Below are positions 55,445-64,000 of a DNA stretch of 64,000 nucleotides, piece by piece. The translations under genes were made by a program, and so were the position numbers. The DNA is from Streptomyces nitrosporeus. GTDB lineage: Bacteria > Actinomycetota > Actinomycetes > Streptomycetales > Streptomycetaceae. Every line of letters begins with the position of its first letter. The first letter of the stretch is position 1. The notes under the pieces are model-generated. The model was given only the letters and a program-made list of their open reading frames with translations. It was not told the DNA's origin and made no database searches. The stretch spans positions 1,364,001 to 1,428,000 of the forward strand of contig NZ_CP023702.1 of assembly GCF_008704555.1 (NCBI RefSeq). Reading direction: 5' to 3'.

Positions 55445-56431
55445 TCAACGCCACCGTGTCCGCTCACGCACCCAGTTCAGCGCGGCTTCGCCCTGAGCGC
55501 GCTGGAAGCCGCGCACCGTAGGCAGCCCCGGGGGCGGGGCCTGGACGGACTGATGGAGGAAGTAACCGGCCAGGGCGATGAGCACGCTGGTCACGTCGTC
55601 GGGGTCGGCAGCGTGGGCGTGGAGGTGCTGGTCCAGGAAACGCATGGCGTCCGGGGTGTCCTGCATGATCACGCTCGGGCCCATCAGCACGATGTCGAAC
55701 CACGGAGCACCGATCGCGGCCCACGGCCAGTCGACGAACACGACGCGGTCATCGGTCAGCAGCACGTTGTCCGCACGCAGATCGCCGTGGATCAGGGCGC
55801 TGCCGGCCGCCGCTGTGCTCCAGGCGGCTTCCCGGTCGGCGAGACGCCCCAGGTTGCGCCGCGCCCAGGGGTCGAGCCGGGCCGGGTCATCCGCTCCCTT
55901 CGCGCAGGCGCCGGCGAGCAGACGCCAGCCCCGGAACTCCTCACCGAAGCGTTCGGCGACCGTCGGTACCCCGACCGGCGAAGGATCGAGCAGCACGGAC
56001 AGTTCCGCGGTGGCCGCGAGGACACGGCGGAGTTCGTCCGGCTGCCACGGCTGGGCCGGCATCCTCCCGTCCACGTCCTCGAAGACCAGGACGGCCCAGC
56101 CGTCGAGGTCCAGGGCCATGAGCAGCTCCGGTACGGGCGCGGCGGCCGGCAGGGCCGCGGTGATTCCGGCTTCCGCCCGGTGGAGGGCAGGAGTGCCGGG
56201 GTTGGGTTCAGGCCCCGCTGCCTTCACGAAGACCCGCCGGCCGTCGGCCAGGCGCAAGCGAGCGGCGGCACCGGGCGAGAAGCCTCCCGCCTGGGTGACG
56301 GCGTCCTCGACGGGGGATCCGAGGGATGCCTCGACCTGCCCTCTGACACCGGAGGGGAGGGCCGACCAGTCCAGGCGTGCGCTCGCGGCCGCGGGCGCTC
56401 CAGGGGTCTTCGTGCTCGCTCGTCTTCTCAT
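55445..56431 (-). CDS. APH-fold (aminoglycoside phosphotransferase family) protein
   Basis: A 328-residue kinase-fold protein; ATG 56431 gives MRRRASTKTPG. The catalytic loop is HGDLRADN (H215, D217, N222) and the metal-binding Asp is in VFVDWPWAAIG. An N-lobe lysine is in RRVFVKAAG and an acidic patch in VLVFEDVDG. These are the Brenner and DFG-equivalent motifs of the APH/choline kinase superfamily. Members phosphorylate antibiotics or metabolites; the substrate cannot be read from sequence. It is a single gene with its own terminator, unlinked to the neighbouring catabolic genes. Confidence 0.88.
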   Translation of the reverse strand: MRRRASTKTPGAPAAASARLDWSALPSGVRGQVEASLGSPVEDAVTQAGGFSPGAAARLRLADGRRVFVKAAGPEPNPGTPALHRAEAGITAALPAAAPVPELLMALDLDGWAVLVFEDVDGRMPAQPWQPDELRRVLAATAELSVLLDPSPVGVPTVAERFGEEFRGWRLLAGACAKGADDPARLDPWARRNLGRLADREAAWSTAAAGSALIHGDLRADNVLLTDDRVVFVDWPWAAIGAPWFDIVLMGPSVIMQDTPDAMRFLDQHLHAHAADPDDVTSVLIALAGYFLHQSVQAPPPGLPTVRGFQRAQGEAALNWVRERTRWR

Positions 56432-56681
56432 GACCACATGATCCAGGAGAAGCCCTGAGGCGGGTGCCGTGGTGTCCTCGGTGTCCGGGCCGGTCGCGGA
56501 CCGCGCCCCGCGGCCCCGCGGAAGGCCGGGCCGCGGGGGGTGCGGGCGTGGGAACGCGGAAGGCCGGGCCCCGCGGGTCCTTCGCCCGCCGCCGGCGCCG
56601 GCCCACGCCGCGGGCGGGCACTCCGGCGGCCCGCAGGACCACCGCGTCGCCGGCGGGTGGGCCCCACGGGTTCCCGGCCGG

Positions 56682-56712
56682 CCCCGGCCGTGCGGCCACG
56701 GCACGGCCGGGG
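56682..56712 (-). terminator. Hairpin terminator after the MHS transporter gene
   Basis: CCCCGGCCGTG (56682-56692) and CACGGCCGGGG (56702-56712) pair perfectly around a 9-base loop, 6 bases beyond the minus-strand stop. The rest of 56432-56681 is GC-rich with no gene supported. Confidence 0.75.
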
Positions 56713-56717
56713 TCCGC

Positions 56718-58094
56718 TCAGCGCGCCGCGGCCTCCGGCAGCCGGGCGGTCCGCCCGGCGTCCGGGACCGCGTCGGTGATGTCCGCGCGGTGGGATTCGC
56801 GGGTCAGCGCGATCGCCGCCGCGCTGATCAGGCAGACGCCGATCAGGTAGACGCTGACCGGGGCGGACCCCGTGCCCCCGCCCGGTCCGGCCAGAAGGCT
56901 GCTCGCGATCAGCGGCGCCGTGCCCGCGCCCAGCGTGGAGGCGAGCTGGTAGCCGAGGGAAGCGCCGGTATAGCGGGCGCGGGTGCCGAACATCTCGCTG
57001 ACGAACGCCGCCATCGGCCCGTACATCGAGGCCTGCAGGATCGGGTTGCCGATGATGTACGCCGCGAACAGGAGCGCCACCGAACCGCTGTTGACCAGGG
57101 CGAACAGCGGGAACGCGGCGGCGGCCGTGACCAGCGCGCCGGTGATCATGACGGGGCGGCGGCCCACACGGTCCGAGAGGAGCGCGAACGCGGGGATCGT
57201 GAAGATGTGCAGCGCCGACGAGACGGTCTGGGCGAGCAGCACGGTCGAGCGCTCGAAACCGACGCCCGTGGCGTAGGTGAGCATGAAGGTGGCGAGCAGC
57301 GACTGGAGGACGAGGGCCGCGCAGCCGCCGAGGCAGGACAGGACGATGTTCTTGCGGTAGCGGCGCAACACGGTGAGCAGGGGCGCCTCCTGCTTGACCG
57401 CATTCCGTCCGGCCGCTTCCCGTGCCGCCCTGCGCTGCGCCTCGGCGAAGACCGGGCTCTCGGTGACCTTCATCCGGATGAACAGGCCGATCGCCATGAG
57501 CAGCAGGCTGAGCAGGAACGGGACGCGCCATCCCCAGGCGAGGAAGTCGTCCTCGGGCAGCGCGGAGAAGGCGGCGAAGACGGCGGTGGCGAGCACGGCG
57601 CCGGCGGGTCCGCCCATGTTCGCGAACGAGGCCATCAGACCGCGGCGTCCGGCGCTCGCGTGCTCCATGGCCATGAGGGCGGCGCCGCCCCACTCGCCGC
57701 CGACGGCGATGCCCTGGACCAGCCGGCAGGCGACCAGCAGCAGCGGCGCCCAGATGCCGATGGCCTCGTAGGTGGGGAGCAGGCCGATGGCGAAGCTGGC
57801 GAACGCCATCAGCGTCATGGTCAGCACCAGCATGGACTTGCGGCCGACACGGTCGCCGAAGTGGCCGAAGACGATGCCGCCCAGCGGGCGGGCGACGTAG
57901 CCGACGGCGAGGGTGCCGAAGGCGGCGACGGTACCGGCCAGCGGGTTCAGGTCGGTGAAGAACAGCTCGTTGAAGACGAGGGAGGCGGCAGCGCCGTACA
58001 GCAGGAAGTCGTAGAACTCGATGGCGCTGCCGACAAAACTGGACAGGGCGATCCGGCGTGACTCGACGCGACGCGCGGCGTCGTTGAGGGACAT
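56718..58094 (-). CDS. MFS transporter, metabolite:H+ symporter (MHS) type
   Basis: A 458-residue 12-helix permease if translated from ATG 58094 (MSLNDAARRVESRRIALSSF; GGAG lies 8 bases upstream); a GTG at 58172 would add 26 Pro/Arg-rich residues. MHS features are GSAIEFYDFLLYG in helix 1, the loop GHFGDRVGRKSML and the inner RLVQGIAVGGEWGGA. Such carriers import organic or aromatic acids such as shikimate, benzoate or citrate. Location beside IclR regulators and meta-cleavage genes suggests uptake of the aromatic substrate of that pathway. A single unit, with a terminator. Confidence 0.9.
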   Translation of the reverse strand: MSLNDAARRVESRRIALSSFVGSAIEFYDFLLYGAAASLVFNELFFTDLNPLAGTVAAFGTLAVGYVARPLGGIVFGHFGDRVGRKSMLVLTMTLMAFASFAIGLLPTYEAIGIWAPLLLVACRLVQGIAVGGEWGGAALMAMEHASAGRRGLMASFANMGGPAGAVLATAVFAAFSALPEDDFLAWGWRVPFLLSLLLMAIGLFIRMKVTESPVFAEAQRRAAREAAGRNAVKQEAPLLTVLRRYRKNIVLSCLGGCAALVLQSLLATFMLTYATGVGFERSTVLLAQTVSSALHIFTIPAFALLSDRVGRRPVMITGALVTAAAAFPLFALVNSGSVALLFAAYIIGNPILQASMYGPMAAFVSEMFGTRARYTGASLGYQLASTLGAGTAPLIASSLLAGPGGGTGSAPVSVYLIGVCLISAAAIALTRESHRADITDAVPDAGRTARLPEAAAR

Positions 58095-58284
58095 CTTCGG
58101 CTCCGGGGGTTCGGCGCGCTGCGGGGTCCTGGGCACCGGGGCGGCGGCCGGTCGTCCGCGGCCACCGCTCACCTCGTGTGCATTCTCCGCACAGACGCTT
58201 GTAGATAGCGAACACGATGCGGGTGGCCCGGGAGGGTGTCAAGAGCCGCCCGGATGATCGATCAAAGCCTCCGCGCACATGCCG

Positions 58285-58313
58285 CAGGCCCCCGCGTCGG
58301 ACGCGGGGGCCTG
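58285..58313 (-). terminator. Hairpin terminator after the first IclR gene
   Basis: Perfect 13-bp arms CAGGCCCCCGCGT (58285-58297) and ACGCGGGGGCCTG (58301-58313) with a 3-base loop, 45 bases beyond the minus-strand IclR stop and upstream of the transporter gene. Confidence 0.8.
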
Positions 58314-58358
58314 TCAGGTGGTGCGGGGCGGGTGGGGCACGGGGCGCGGCGGCGGTGC

Positions 58359-59114
58359 TCAGCCCAGTGCCGAGATCTCCTCGGCGACCGCCCGCATCAC
58401 GGACACGGACCCGTCGGCCACGTCCTCGCGGGACGTGATGAGGTTGACGCACATGTGCAGCGCCGGGTCCGCCGTGCGCAGGGGCACGGCGACACCGTGC
58501 GCACCGGGTTCGATCCGCCCGAAGGTGCGGGCGTAGCCCTGGTCACGGGCCTGCGCGACCTCGGCCGGCTCACCCGGCGCGGGCAGCCGCAGCGTCGCGA
58601 GCGCCAGGCCGGCGGCGCCGGTCCCGATGGGGTGGCGGCTGCCGACCCGGTAGCCGATGTGGTAGTCCACGGACCGCGGCTCGACCACGGCGACGGCGAC
58701 CGCGTCGTTGCCCTCCGCCGCGATCAGCGCGACCGTGGCACCGAGTTCGTCGGCCGTGCGGCGCAGCACCGGCAGGGCGGCCTCGCGGACCCCGGCCGCG
58801 TACCCGCGCGCCAGCGTGACCGTGCCGGAACCGGCCCGGTAGCGGCCGTCGGCGGCCTTCACGACCAGGTGGTGCTCGGCGAGGGTGACGAGGATCCGGT
58901 ACGCGATGGTGCGGTGGACGCCGAGGCACTCCGCGACGTCCTGCACGGCGAGTCCCTGCGGCTGCCCGGCGACCAGTTCGAGGGCGCGCAGTCCGCGGGA
59001 GAGGGTCTGGGAACCGACGGCCTTGCCGGCGGAGCCGCTGCCCCGCGCCCCGGCCCGGCCGGGCCCGCCGTCCGGCGCGCTCCGCGTCTTCGGCCCCGCC
59101 TGCTTGTCGCTCAT
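58359..59114 (-). CDS. IclR family transcriptional regulator (first copy)
   Basis: A 251-residue regulator. A 30-residue Gly/Ala-rich tail precedes the winged helix-turn-helix (LSRGLRALELVAGQPQGLAV then DVAECLGVHRTIAYRILVTL). The C-terminal IclR effector domain follows (VALIAAEGNDAVAVAV, HPIGTGAAGLALATL, GAHGVAVPL). It is divergent from the second IclR gene and, with a terminator between, precedes the transporter on the same strand. It may control the transporter or the catabolic operon. Confidence 0.92.
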   Translation of the reverse strand: MSDKQAGPKTRSAPDGGPGRAGARGSGSAGKAVGSQTLSRGLRALELVAGQPQGLAVQDVAECLGVHRTIAYRILVTLAEHHLVVKAADGRYRAGSGTVTLARGYAAGVREAALPVLRRTADELGATVALIAAEGNDAVAVAVVEPRSVDYHIGYRVGSRHPIGTGAAGLALATLRLPAPGEPAEVAQARDQGYARTFGRIEPGAHGVAVPLRTADPALHMCVNLITSREDVADGSVSVMRAVAEEISALG

Positions 59115-59127
59115 CCGCTCAGTCTAC

Positions 59128-59152
59128 GTGCGTGCCGGTGACGCACCGTCAC
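59128..59152. promoter_or_regulatory. Overlapping inverted repeats between the divergent IclR genes
   Basis: GTGCGT-N7-ACGCAC (59128-59146) and GTGAC-N5-GTCAC (59138-59152) overlap in the 147-bp divergent region. They are candidate operators for one or both IclR proteins. Confidence 0.45.
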
Positions 59153-59261
59153 GCCGAAGGGCGCACCCGCGTCCCGTACAGTCGAAACGTCCGTGCCGGC
59201 CGCGTCGGGTGCGTCAGCCGCGCCGGAGGACGCCGGACGCACCCCGGGAAGGAAGCCCCCC

Positions 59262-60026
59262 TTGAGCGACGACGCGCCGAGCGGTGTGCTGGCCAAGGCC
59301 CTCACCGTGCTGCAGGCATTCACCGTCGAGGACACCACCCTCGGCTTCGCCGAGCTGCAGCGGCGCACGGAGTTCGCGAAGAGCACGCTGCACCGGGTGC
59401 TCGGCGACCTGGTGGCCGCGCGCCTCCTCGACCGCGTCCAGGGACGGTACCGGCTGTCGGGGCTCGTCTTCGAGCTGGGGATGCGCGCCTCGGTCGAGCG
59501 CGGACTGCTCGAAGTGGCCACGCCCTTCCTGGAGGACCTCTACGTCCGTACGCACGAGCTCGTCCACCTGGGCACGCGCGAGGGCACGGAGGTCGTCTAC
59601 GTCGCCAAGATGGGCGGCCACCAGCAGGCCGCCTCGCCCTCGCGGCTCGGCGGCCGGATGCCGCTGCACGCGACGGCGATCGGCAAGGTGCTGCTGGCCC
59701 ACGCCCCCGCCGAGGAGCGGGAGGCCGCGCTGCGCGGGCCGCTGGAACGCAAGGCGCCCCGGACCGTCACCAACGTCGACGTCCTGACGCGGCAGCTGTC
59801 CGACGTGCTCGCGAAGGGCGTCGCCTTCGAGTACGAGGAGTCGGCGGTCGGCATCGTGTGCGTCGCGGCCGGGGTCTTCGGTCCGGCGGACGAGATCGTG
59901 GCGGCGGTGAGCGTGACGGGACCGGTGCACCGCTTCCGGCCCGCCCGGCACGCCACCAGTGTGCGCGCGGCCGCGGCGGGGATCTCCGCGACGCTCGGGC
60001 GGCGCGCGGAGCTGCGCGGGCACTGA
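59262..60026 (+). CDS. IclR family transcriptional regulator (second copy)
   Basis: A 254-residue regulator if started at TTG 59262 (LSDDAPSGVLAKALTVLQAF), which has GGGAAGGAAG about 7 bases upstream; GTG 59193 in the same frame would add 23 residues. The helix-turn-helix is LGFAELQRRTEFAKSTLHRV. The ligand domain shows HLGTREGTEVVYVAKM, MPLHATAIGKVLLAH and VAFEYEESAVGIVCVAAGVF. It stands 71 bases before the hydratase gene and is the likely pathway-specific regulator, comparable in role to MhpR-type IclR activators. Confidence 0.92.
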   Translation: MSDDAPSGVLAKALTVLQAFTVEDTTLGFAELQRRTEFAKSTLHRVLGDLVAARLLDRVQGRYRLSGLVFELGMRASVERGLLEVATPFLEDLYVRTHELVHLGTREGTEVVYVAKMGGHQQAASPSRLGGRMPLHATAIGKVLLAHAPAEEREAALRGPLERKAPRTVTNVDVLTRQLSDVLAKGVAFEYEESAVGIVCVAAGVFGPADEIVAAVSVTGPVHRFRPARHATSVRAAAAGISATLGRRAELRGH

Positions 60027-60097
60027 TTCGCCGCCGGGTTCCGCCAGACGGAACCCGGCGCTGGGCCCGGGGCGGCCCCGGTGTCCAAGCTGGGTGC

Positions 60098-60934
60098 ATG
60101 AACGAGACCTCTCCCGGAAACGGACCCGGCGACGACGCCGTGGCGCGGGCGGCGCGCAGGCTGCTGCGCGCCGCCGCCGACCGCGTGCCCTGCGCTCCGG
60201 TCCGCGACCTGATCGGCAGCGACGACGTGAAGGCGGCCTACGCCGTCCAGGAACGGCTCTGCGCTCACCGCCTGGACGCGGGCGGCCGGGTCACCGGCCG
60301 GAAGATCGGCCTCACCTCTCCCGCGGTGCAGAAGCAACTGGGCGTCAACCAGCCGGACTTCGGGGTCCTGTTCGCCGACATGAGCGTCGAGGACGGGGCG
60401 TCCGTGCCGGTCGACGGGCTGCTCCAGCCGAAGGTCGAGGCGGAGATCGCGTTCGTCCTGGGCGCGGACCTCGCCGAGGGCCCGCTCGACGACGCGCAGG
60501 TCCGGGCCGCCGTGGCACACGCCGTACCCGCGCTGGAGATCGTGGACAGCAGGATCGCCGGCTGGGACATCACCTTCGGTGACACCGTCGCCGACAACGG
60601 CTCCTCCGCCCTCTACGTGCTCGGCGCCCCGGCCAGGCCGCTCGCCGGTTTCGAACCGGTCGAGGCCGTCATGACCCTGAAGCGCGGCGAGGAGACCGTC
60701 TCCGCCGGCGACGGCGCGGCCTGTCTCGGCGACCCGCTCACCGCGCTCGCCTGGCTCGCCCGGACCGCCCGCGAGGTCGGCGACCCGCTGCGCGCGGGGC
60801 AGGTCGTGCTGTCCGGCGCGCTCGGCCCGATGGTGCCGGCCGCGGCCGGTGACGCGTTCACCGCCGACATCAGCGGACTCGGTTCCGTCTCCGTCCGCTT
60901 CCACACCTCCAGCGATGAAGGAGCCTCCGCATGA
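60098..60934 (+). CDS. 2-keto-4-pentenoate hydratase (2-hydroxypenta-2,4-dienoate hydratase)
   Basis: A 278-residue member of the FAH-fold hydratase family (MhpD/HsaE type). It adds water to 2-hydroxypenta-2,4-dienoate to give 4-hydroxy-2-oxovalerate. Family motifs include [41 protein letters not shown] (metal-binding acids) and [23 protein letters not shown]. The C-terminus [15 protein letters not shown] is typical. It is the first of three coupled genes; its stop overlaps the next ATG by 4 bases. Confidence 0.93.
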   Translation: MNETSPGNGPGDDAVARAARRLLRAAADRVPCAPVRDLIGSDDVKAAYAVQERLCAHRLDAGGRVTGRKIGLTSPAVQKQLGVNQPDFGVLFADMSVEDGASVPVDGLLQPKVEAEIAFVLGADLAEGPLDDAQVRAAVAHAVPALEIVDSRIAGWDITFGDTVADNGSSALYVLGAPARPLAGFEPVEAVMTLKRGEETVSAGDGAACLGDPLTALAWLARTAREVGDPLRAGQVVLSGALGPMVPAAAGDAFTADISGLGSVSVRFHTSSDEGASA

Positions 60935-61878
60935 AGACCAAGGTCGCCGTCATCGGATCGGGCAACATCGGCACCGACCTGATGATCAAGGTGCTCCGGC
61001 TCTCGGACACCCTGGAGATGGGCGCGATGGTCGGCATCGACCCCGCCTCCGACGGACTCGCCCGCGCCGAGCGGCTCGGGGTGCCCGTGACCGCCGAGGG
61101 CGTCAAGGGGCTGATCGCCATGGACGGCTTCGAGGACATCCGGATCGTCTTCGACGCCACCTCGGCGAAGGCGCACGTGGCGAACGCCGCCGCGCTCGCG
61201 CCGTACGGGAAGCAGCTCGTCGACCTGACCCCCGCCGCCATCGGCCCGATGGTGATCCCGGCGGTCAACCTCGACGACCACACCGGCGCGGACAACGTGA
61301 ACATGGTGACGTGCGGCGGTCAGGCCACCGTCCCGATCGTCGCGGCCGTCTCCTCCGTGGTCCCGGTGCCGTACGCGGAGATCGTCGCCTCGATCGCGTC
61401 GAGGAGCGCCGGCCCCGGCACCCGCGCGAACATCGACGAGTTCACCGAGACGACCAGCCACGCCATCGAGGTGGTCGGCGGTGCCGGCCGCGGCAAGGCC
61501 GTCATCGTCCTCAACCCGGCGGAGCCGCCGCTGATCATGCGGGACACCGTGCTCGCGCTGGTGGACGCGCCCGACGAGGCCGCCCACGACGCGATCCGCG
61601 AGGCCGTCGCCCGGCGGGTCGACGAAGTGTCCGCGTACGTGCCGGGCTACCGCCTCAAGCAGCGGGTGCAGATCACCCCGGTCCCCGCCGACCAGCCCGT
61701 GCACACCCTCACCGAGGCTCCGGTCACCCACCAGGTGTCGGTCTTCCTCGAGGTCGAGGGGGCCGCCCACTACCTTCCGGCGTACGCCGGGAACCTCGAC
61801 ATCATGACCAGCGCGGCCCTGCGGATGGCCGAGGCCATGGCCGCCCGCGCCACCGAACTCCAGGGAGCCGACGCATGA
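60931..61878 (+). CDS. Acetaldehyde dehydrogenase (acetylating)
   Basis: A 315-residue enzyme of the MhpF/DmpF/HsaG family, converting acetaldehyde (or propanal) with CoA and NAD+ to the acyl-CoA. The Rossmann loop is G9-SGNI-G14 ([14 protein letters not shown]), and the catalytic cysteine is C128 in [13 protein letters not shown]. It forms a channelling complex with the aldolase encoded next; the ATGA overlaps on both sides support 1:1 synthesis. Confidence 0.96.
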   Translation: MKTKVAVIGSGNIGTDLMIKVLRLSDTLEMGAMVGIDPASDGLARAERLGVPVTAEGVKGLIAMDGFEDIRIVFDATSAKAHVANAAALAPYGKQLVDLTPAAIGPMVIPAVNLDDHTGADNVNMVTCGGQATVPIVAAVSSVVPVPYAEIVASIASRSAGPGTRANIDEFTETTSHAIEVVGGAGRGKAVIVLNPAEPPLIMRDTVLALVDAPDEAAHDAIREAVARRVDEVSAYVPGYRLKQRVQITPVPADQPVHTLTEAPVTHQVSVFLEVEGAAHYLPAYAGNLDIMTSAALRMAEAMAARATELQGADA

Positions 61879-62903
61879 GCGACACCGCCATGAGGGACAC
61901 CAAGCTGTTCATCCAGGACGTCACCCTGCGCGACGGCATGCACGCCATCCGGCACCGCATCGAGCCGGAGCGGGTCGGGAAGATCGTCGCCGCGCTCGAC
62001 GCGGCCGGTGTCGACGGCATCGAGGTCTCGCACGGCGACGGCCTCGCCGGCGGCTCCCTCAACTACGGCCCCGGCAGCCACACCGACTGGGAGTGGATCG
62101 AGACCGCGGCCGCGCACATCGTCAACGCCCGCCTGACCACCCTGCTGCTGCCCGGCATCGGCACCATCGCGGAGCTCGAACAGGCCTACCGGCTCGGGGT
62201 GCGCTCCGTGCGCGTCGCCACGCACTGCACCGAGGCCGACGTCTCGGCCCAGCACATCGCCACCGCCCGCGAACTGGGCATGGACGTCTCGGGCTTCCTG
62301 ATGATGAGCCACATGGCCGACGCCAGGACACTGGCCGCCCAGGCCAAGCTGATGGAGTCCTACGGCGCCCACTGCGTCTACGTCACCGACTCCGGCGGCC
62401 GTCTGATGATGGACGGCGTCCGTGAGCGGATGCGCGCCTACCGGGACGTACTCGACCCCGCCACCGAGATCGGCATCCACGCCCACGAGAACCTCTCCCT
62501 CGCCGTCGCGAACTCCATGGTCGCGGTGGAGGAGGGCGTGACCCGCGTGGACGCGTCCCTCGCCGGGCAGGGCGCGGGCGCGGGCAACTGCCCCATCGAA
62601 CCGTTCGTCGCCGTCGCCGACCTCAACGGCTGGGAGCACGGCTGCGATCTCTTCGCCCTCCAGGACGCGGCCGAGGACCTGGTGCGCCCGCTGCAGGACC
62701 GCCCCGTCCGCGTGGACCGCGAGACCCTCACCCTCGGCTACGCCGGGGTGTACGGCTCGTTCCTGCGGCACGCGGAGACGGCGGCCGAGCGCTACGGCGT
62801 CGACGTCCGCACGATCCTCGTCGAGGCCGGCAGGCGGGGCCTGGTCGGCGGCCAGGAGGACATGATCGTCGACGTGGCACTGGAGCTCGCCCGGACGAGC
62901 TGA
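61875..62903 (+). CDS. dmpG: 4-hydroxy-2-oxovalerate aldolase
   Basis: A 342-residue class II, metal-dependent aldolase (DmpG/MhpE/HsaF). ATG 61875 overlaps the dehydrogenase stop; the frame is open further upstream but antiparallel to known coding there. Active-site residues are R19, D20 and H23 ([11 protein letters not shown]), and metal ligands H202 and H204 ([15 protein letters not shown]). It splits 4-hydroxy-2-oxoacids to pyruvate and an aldehyde that passes directly to the dehydrogenase. The C-terminal communication domain is complete. Confidence 0.96.
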   Translation: MSDTAMRDTKLFIQDVTLRDGMHAIRHRIEPERVGKIVAALDAAGVDGIEVSHGDGLAGGSLNYGPGSHTDWEWIETAAAHIVNARLTTLLLPGIGTIAELEQAYRLGVRSVRVATHCTEADVSAQHIATARELGMDVSGFLMMSHMADARTLAAQAKLMESYGAHCVYVTDSGGRLMMDGVRERMRAYRDVLDPATEIGIHAHENLSLAVANSMVAVEEGVTRVDASLAGQGAGAGNCPIEPFVAVADLNGWEHGCDLFALQDAAEDLVRPLQDRPVRVDRETLTLGYAGVYGSFLRHAETAAERYGVDVRTILVEAGRRGLVGGQEDMIVDVALELARTS

Positions 62904-62913
62904 CACCGCGCAC

Positions 62914-62953
62914 GAGGCAGGGCCGGGAGGGCATGGGCTCCCGGCCCTGCCTC
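62914..62953 (+). terminator. Hairpin terminator after the aldolase gene
   Basis: Perfect 16-bp arms GAGGCAGGGCCGGGAG (62914-62929) and CTCCCGGCCCTGCCTC (62938-62953) with an 8-base loop, 10 bases after the stop. Confidence 0.85.
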
Positions 62954-63024
62954 CGCGTGTCCGCGCAGCCGCCCCGCACCCGGCCACCGGGGACGGCCCC
63001 GCGGACGGCGTGACCGGACACCTC

Positions 63025-63091
63025 TTGACATTCCTATCGGGCCAGCGTTCCATCGTGATGTCTGACGTGTAAATAACGCTCTCTAGAGTGC
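63025..63091 (+). promoter_or_regulatory. Promoter/operator region of the C-C hydrolase gene
   Basis: A consensus -35 TTGACA lies at 63025-63030, but no good -10 follows at normal spacing (TTCCAT at 63048). A near-palindrome GCTCTCTAGAGTGC (63078-63091, core CTCTAGAG) sits 25 bp before the start in an AT-richer patch. It is a candidate IclR-type operator; the true start of transcription is uncertain. Confidence 0.4.
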
Positions 63092-63115
63092 AGATAAAGA
63101 ACGAGGAGTCGGGTC

Positions 63116-63976
63116 ATGTCCCTCACCAAGGAAGCCGCCTCGCACGACATCGCCCTTCCGTCGGGCCTGCGCATGCGCTACTACGAGGCCGGGGAGCCCG
63201 GTGCCGCGCCCGTCGTACTGCTGCACGGCTCCGGACCCGGCGCGACGGGGTGGTCGAACTTCTCGGGCAACATCGGCGCGATCGCCGCCGCCGGCTTCCA
63301 CGTCCTCGCCCCCGACATGCCGGGCTGGGGCGACTCCGACGCCCAGGCGACCGAGGACATGGACCACGACGCGACGCTCGTGGAGTTCCTCGACGCGCTG
63401 GGCCTCGCGAAGGCCGCCCTCGTCGGCAATTCCATGGGCGGTCACACCGCGGTCCGCTTCGCCACGCTGCACCCCGAGCGCATCACCCACCTGGTGACGA
63501 TGGGTGCCTCGCTCGGCCGCGGCCCCGCTTCCCTCCTCAGCCCCGGTGGCGGCCCGAGCGAGGGCCTGAAGGTCCTGGTCAAGGCGTACAAGGACGCGAG
63601 CCCGGAGAACATGCGGGCGCTCGTCGAGATCATGACGTACGACAACGAGCGCTTCGCGACCCCCGAGCTGACCAGGGCGCGCTCGGAGGCGGCGCTCGCC
63701 CGCCCCGACCACCTGGAGAACTACGTCGAGGGCCTCGCGCACGGCGCCCCCATCCCGGTCAGGGTCGACCGCGACAGGATTCCCGGCATCAGGACGCCGA
63801 CCCTGCTGATCCACGGCAAGGACGACCGTGTCCTGCACTACGAGACCAGCCTGTGGCTGCTGGCCAGCATCCCCGACTCCCGCCTGGTGCTGCTCAACCG
63901 GTGCGGCCACTGGGCGATGATCGAGCACGCCGACGAGTTCAACCGCCTGGTCGTCGACTTCCTGTCGCACAACTGA
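63116..63976 (+). CDS. Alpha/beta hydrolase, meta-cleavage product (C-C bond) hydrolase
   Basis: A 286-residue alpha/beta hydrolase of the BphD/MhpC/HsaD type, with GAGGAG 7-12 bases before the ATG. The triad is S106 (GNSMGGHTAV), D237 (HGKDDRV) and H265 (CGHWAMIEH); the oxyanion turn HGSGPGATGWSNF is characteristic of meta-cleavage hydrolases. It would split a ring-fission product to a carboxylic acid and 2-hydroxypenta-2,4-dienoate, the substrate of the upstream hydratase. It starts a new unit whose further genes lie outside the window, so the parent substrate (phenylpropionate, biphenyl-like or steroid) is not determined. Confidence 0.92.
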   Translation: MSLTKEAASHDIALPSGLRMRYYEAGEPGAAPVVLLHGSGPGATGWSNFSGNIGAIAAAGFHVLAPDMPGWGDSDAQATEDMDHDATLVEFLDALGLAKAALVGNSMGGHTAVRFATLHPERITHLVTMGASLGRGPASLLSPGGGPSEGLKVLVKAYKDASPENMRALVEIMTYDNERFATPELTRARSEAALARPDHLENYVEGLAHGAPIPVRVDRDRIPGIRTPTLLIHGKDDRVLHYETSLWLLASIPDSRLVLLNRCGHWAMIEHADEFNRLVVDFLSHN

Positions 63977-64000
63977 GCCGGCCAGCACCGCACCGAATCG

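Noticed and set aside
60849..61874. N-terminal extension of the aldolase
   Set aside because: The extension runs out of frame through the acetaldehyde dehydrogenase gene; the ATG at 61875 with ATGA coupling and correct family start is clear.

Overview
The window is high-GC actinobacterial DNA, almost certainly from a Streptomyces chromosome. Codons end strongly in G/C, GTG and TTG starts are common, long GC-rich hairpins without U-tracts close transcription units, and the gene families are streptomycete: a CxCGxxGC ROK repressor, a LAL regulator, secreted M4 and S8 proteases, and an ESX-like type VII secretion locus. No rRNA, tRNA, IS element, integrase or CRISPR array was seen.

Layout. (1) 1-6 kb: the end of a sugar ABC permease gene, a GH1 beta-glucosidase, a DUF4157/eCIS-core protein with a nuclease-like C-terminus, and a convergent ROK repressor preceded by a 19-bp tandem repeat. 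(2) 6-11 kb: aconitase (acnA), divergent from a MurA-like enzyme fused to an XRE helix-turn-helix; the 745-bp gap holds several palindromes. (3) 11.5-20.5 kb: an Lrp/AsnC regulator, a LAL-type LuxR ATPase, a secreted M4 metalloprotease and a secreted S8 subtilase. (4) 20.9-53.6 kb, extending to about 55.3 kb: a type VII secretion locus with a beta-helix/double-AAA+ protein, a mycosin lacking two of three catalytic residues, EccC (minus strand), EccD, EccB, two WXG100 proteins, a small helical protein, a protein with a 9-residue DG repeat, a YbaB-like protein, a third small WXG-like protein, a 4118-residue giant, and two accessory proteins; a membrane-anchored surface protein follows. (5) 55.4-64 kb: an APH-fold kinase, then an aromatic/steroid meta-cleavage catabolic module with an MHS-type transporter, two divergent IclR regulators, hydratase, acylating acetaldehyde dehydrogenase, aldolase and a C-C hydrolase.

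How the parts work together. In region 4, EccB, EccC and EccD with the mycosin-like protein would form the membrane secreton, the AAA+ protein would act on substrates or partners in the cytosol, and WXG100 proteins would be secreted or escort cargo. The third WXG-like gene lies directly before the giant gene, so the pair may be carrier and effector. The giant combines a hydrophobic N-terminal segment, proline-rich linkers, repeated beta-rich units, coiled coils, a metzincin-like zinc site and a glycosyltransferase-A-like segment. This is the best candidate here for a poorly described system. In region 5, the hydrolase product 2-hydroxypenta-2,4-dienoate (or its homologue) would be hydrated, cleaved to pyruvate plus an aldehyde, and converted to acyl-CoA by three translationally coupled enzymes; the ring-cleaving dioxygenase is not in the window.
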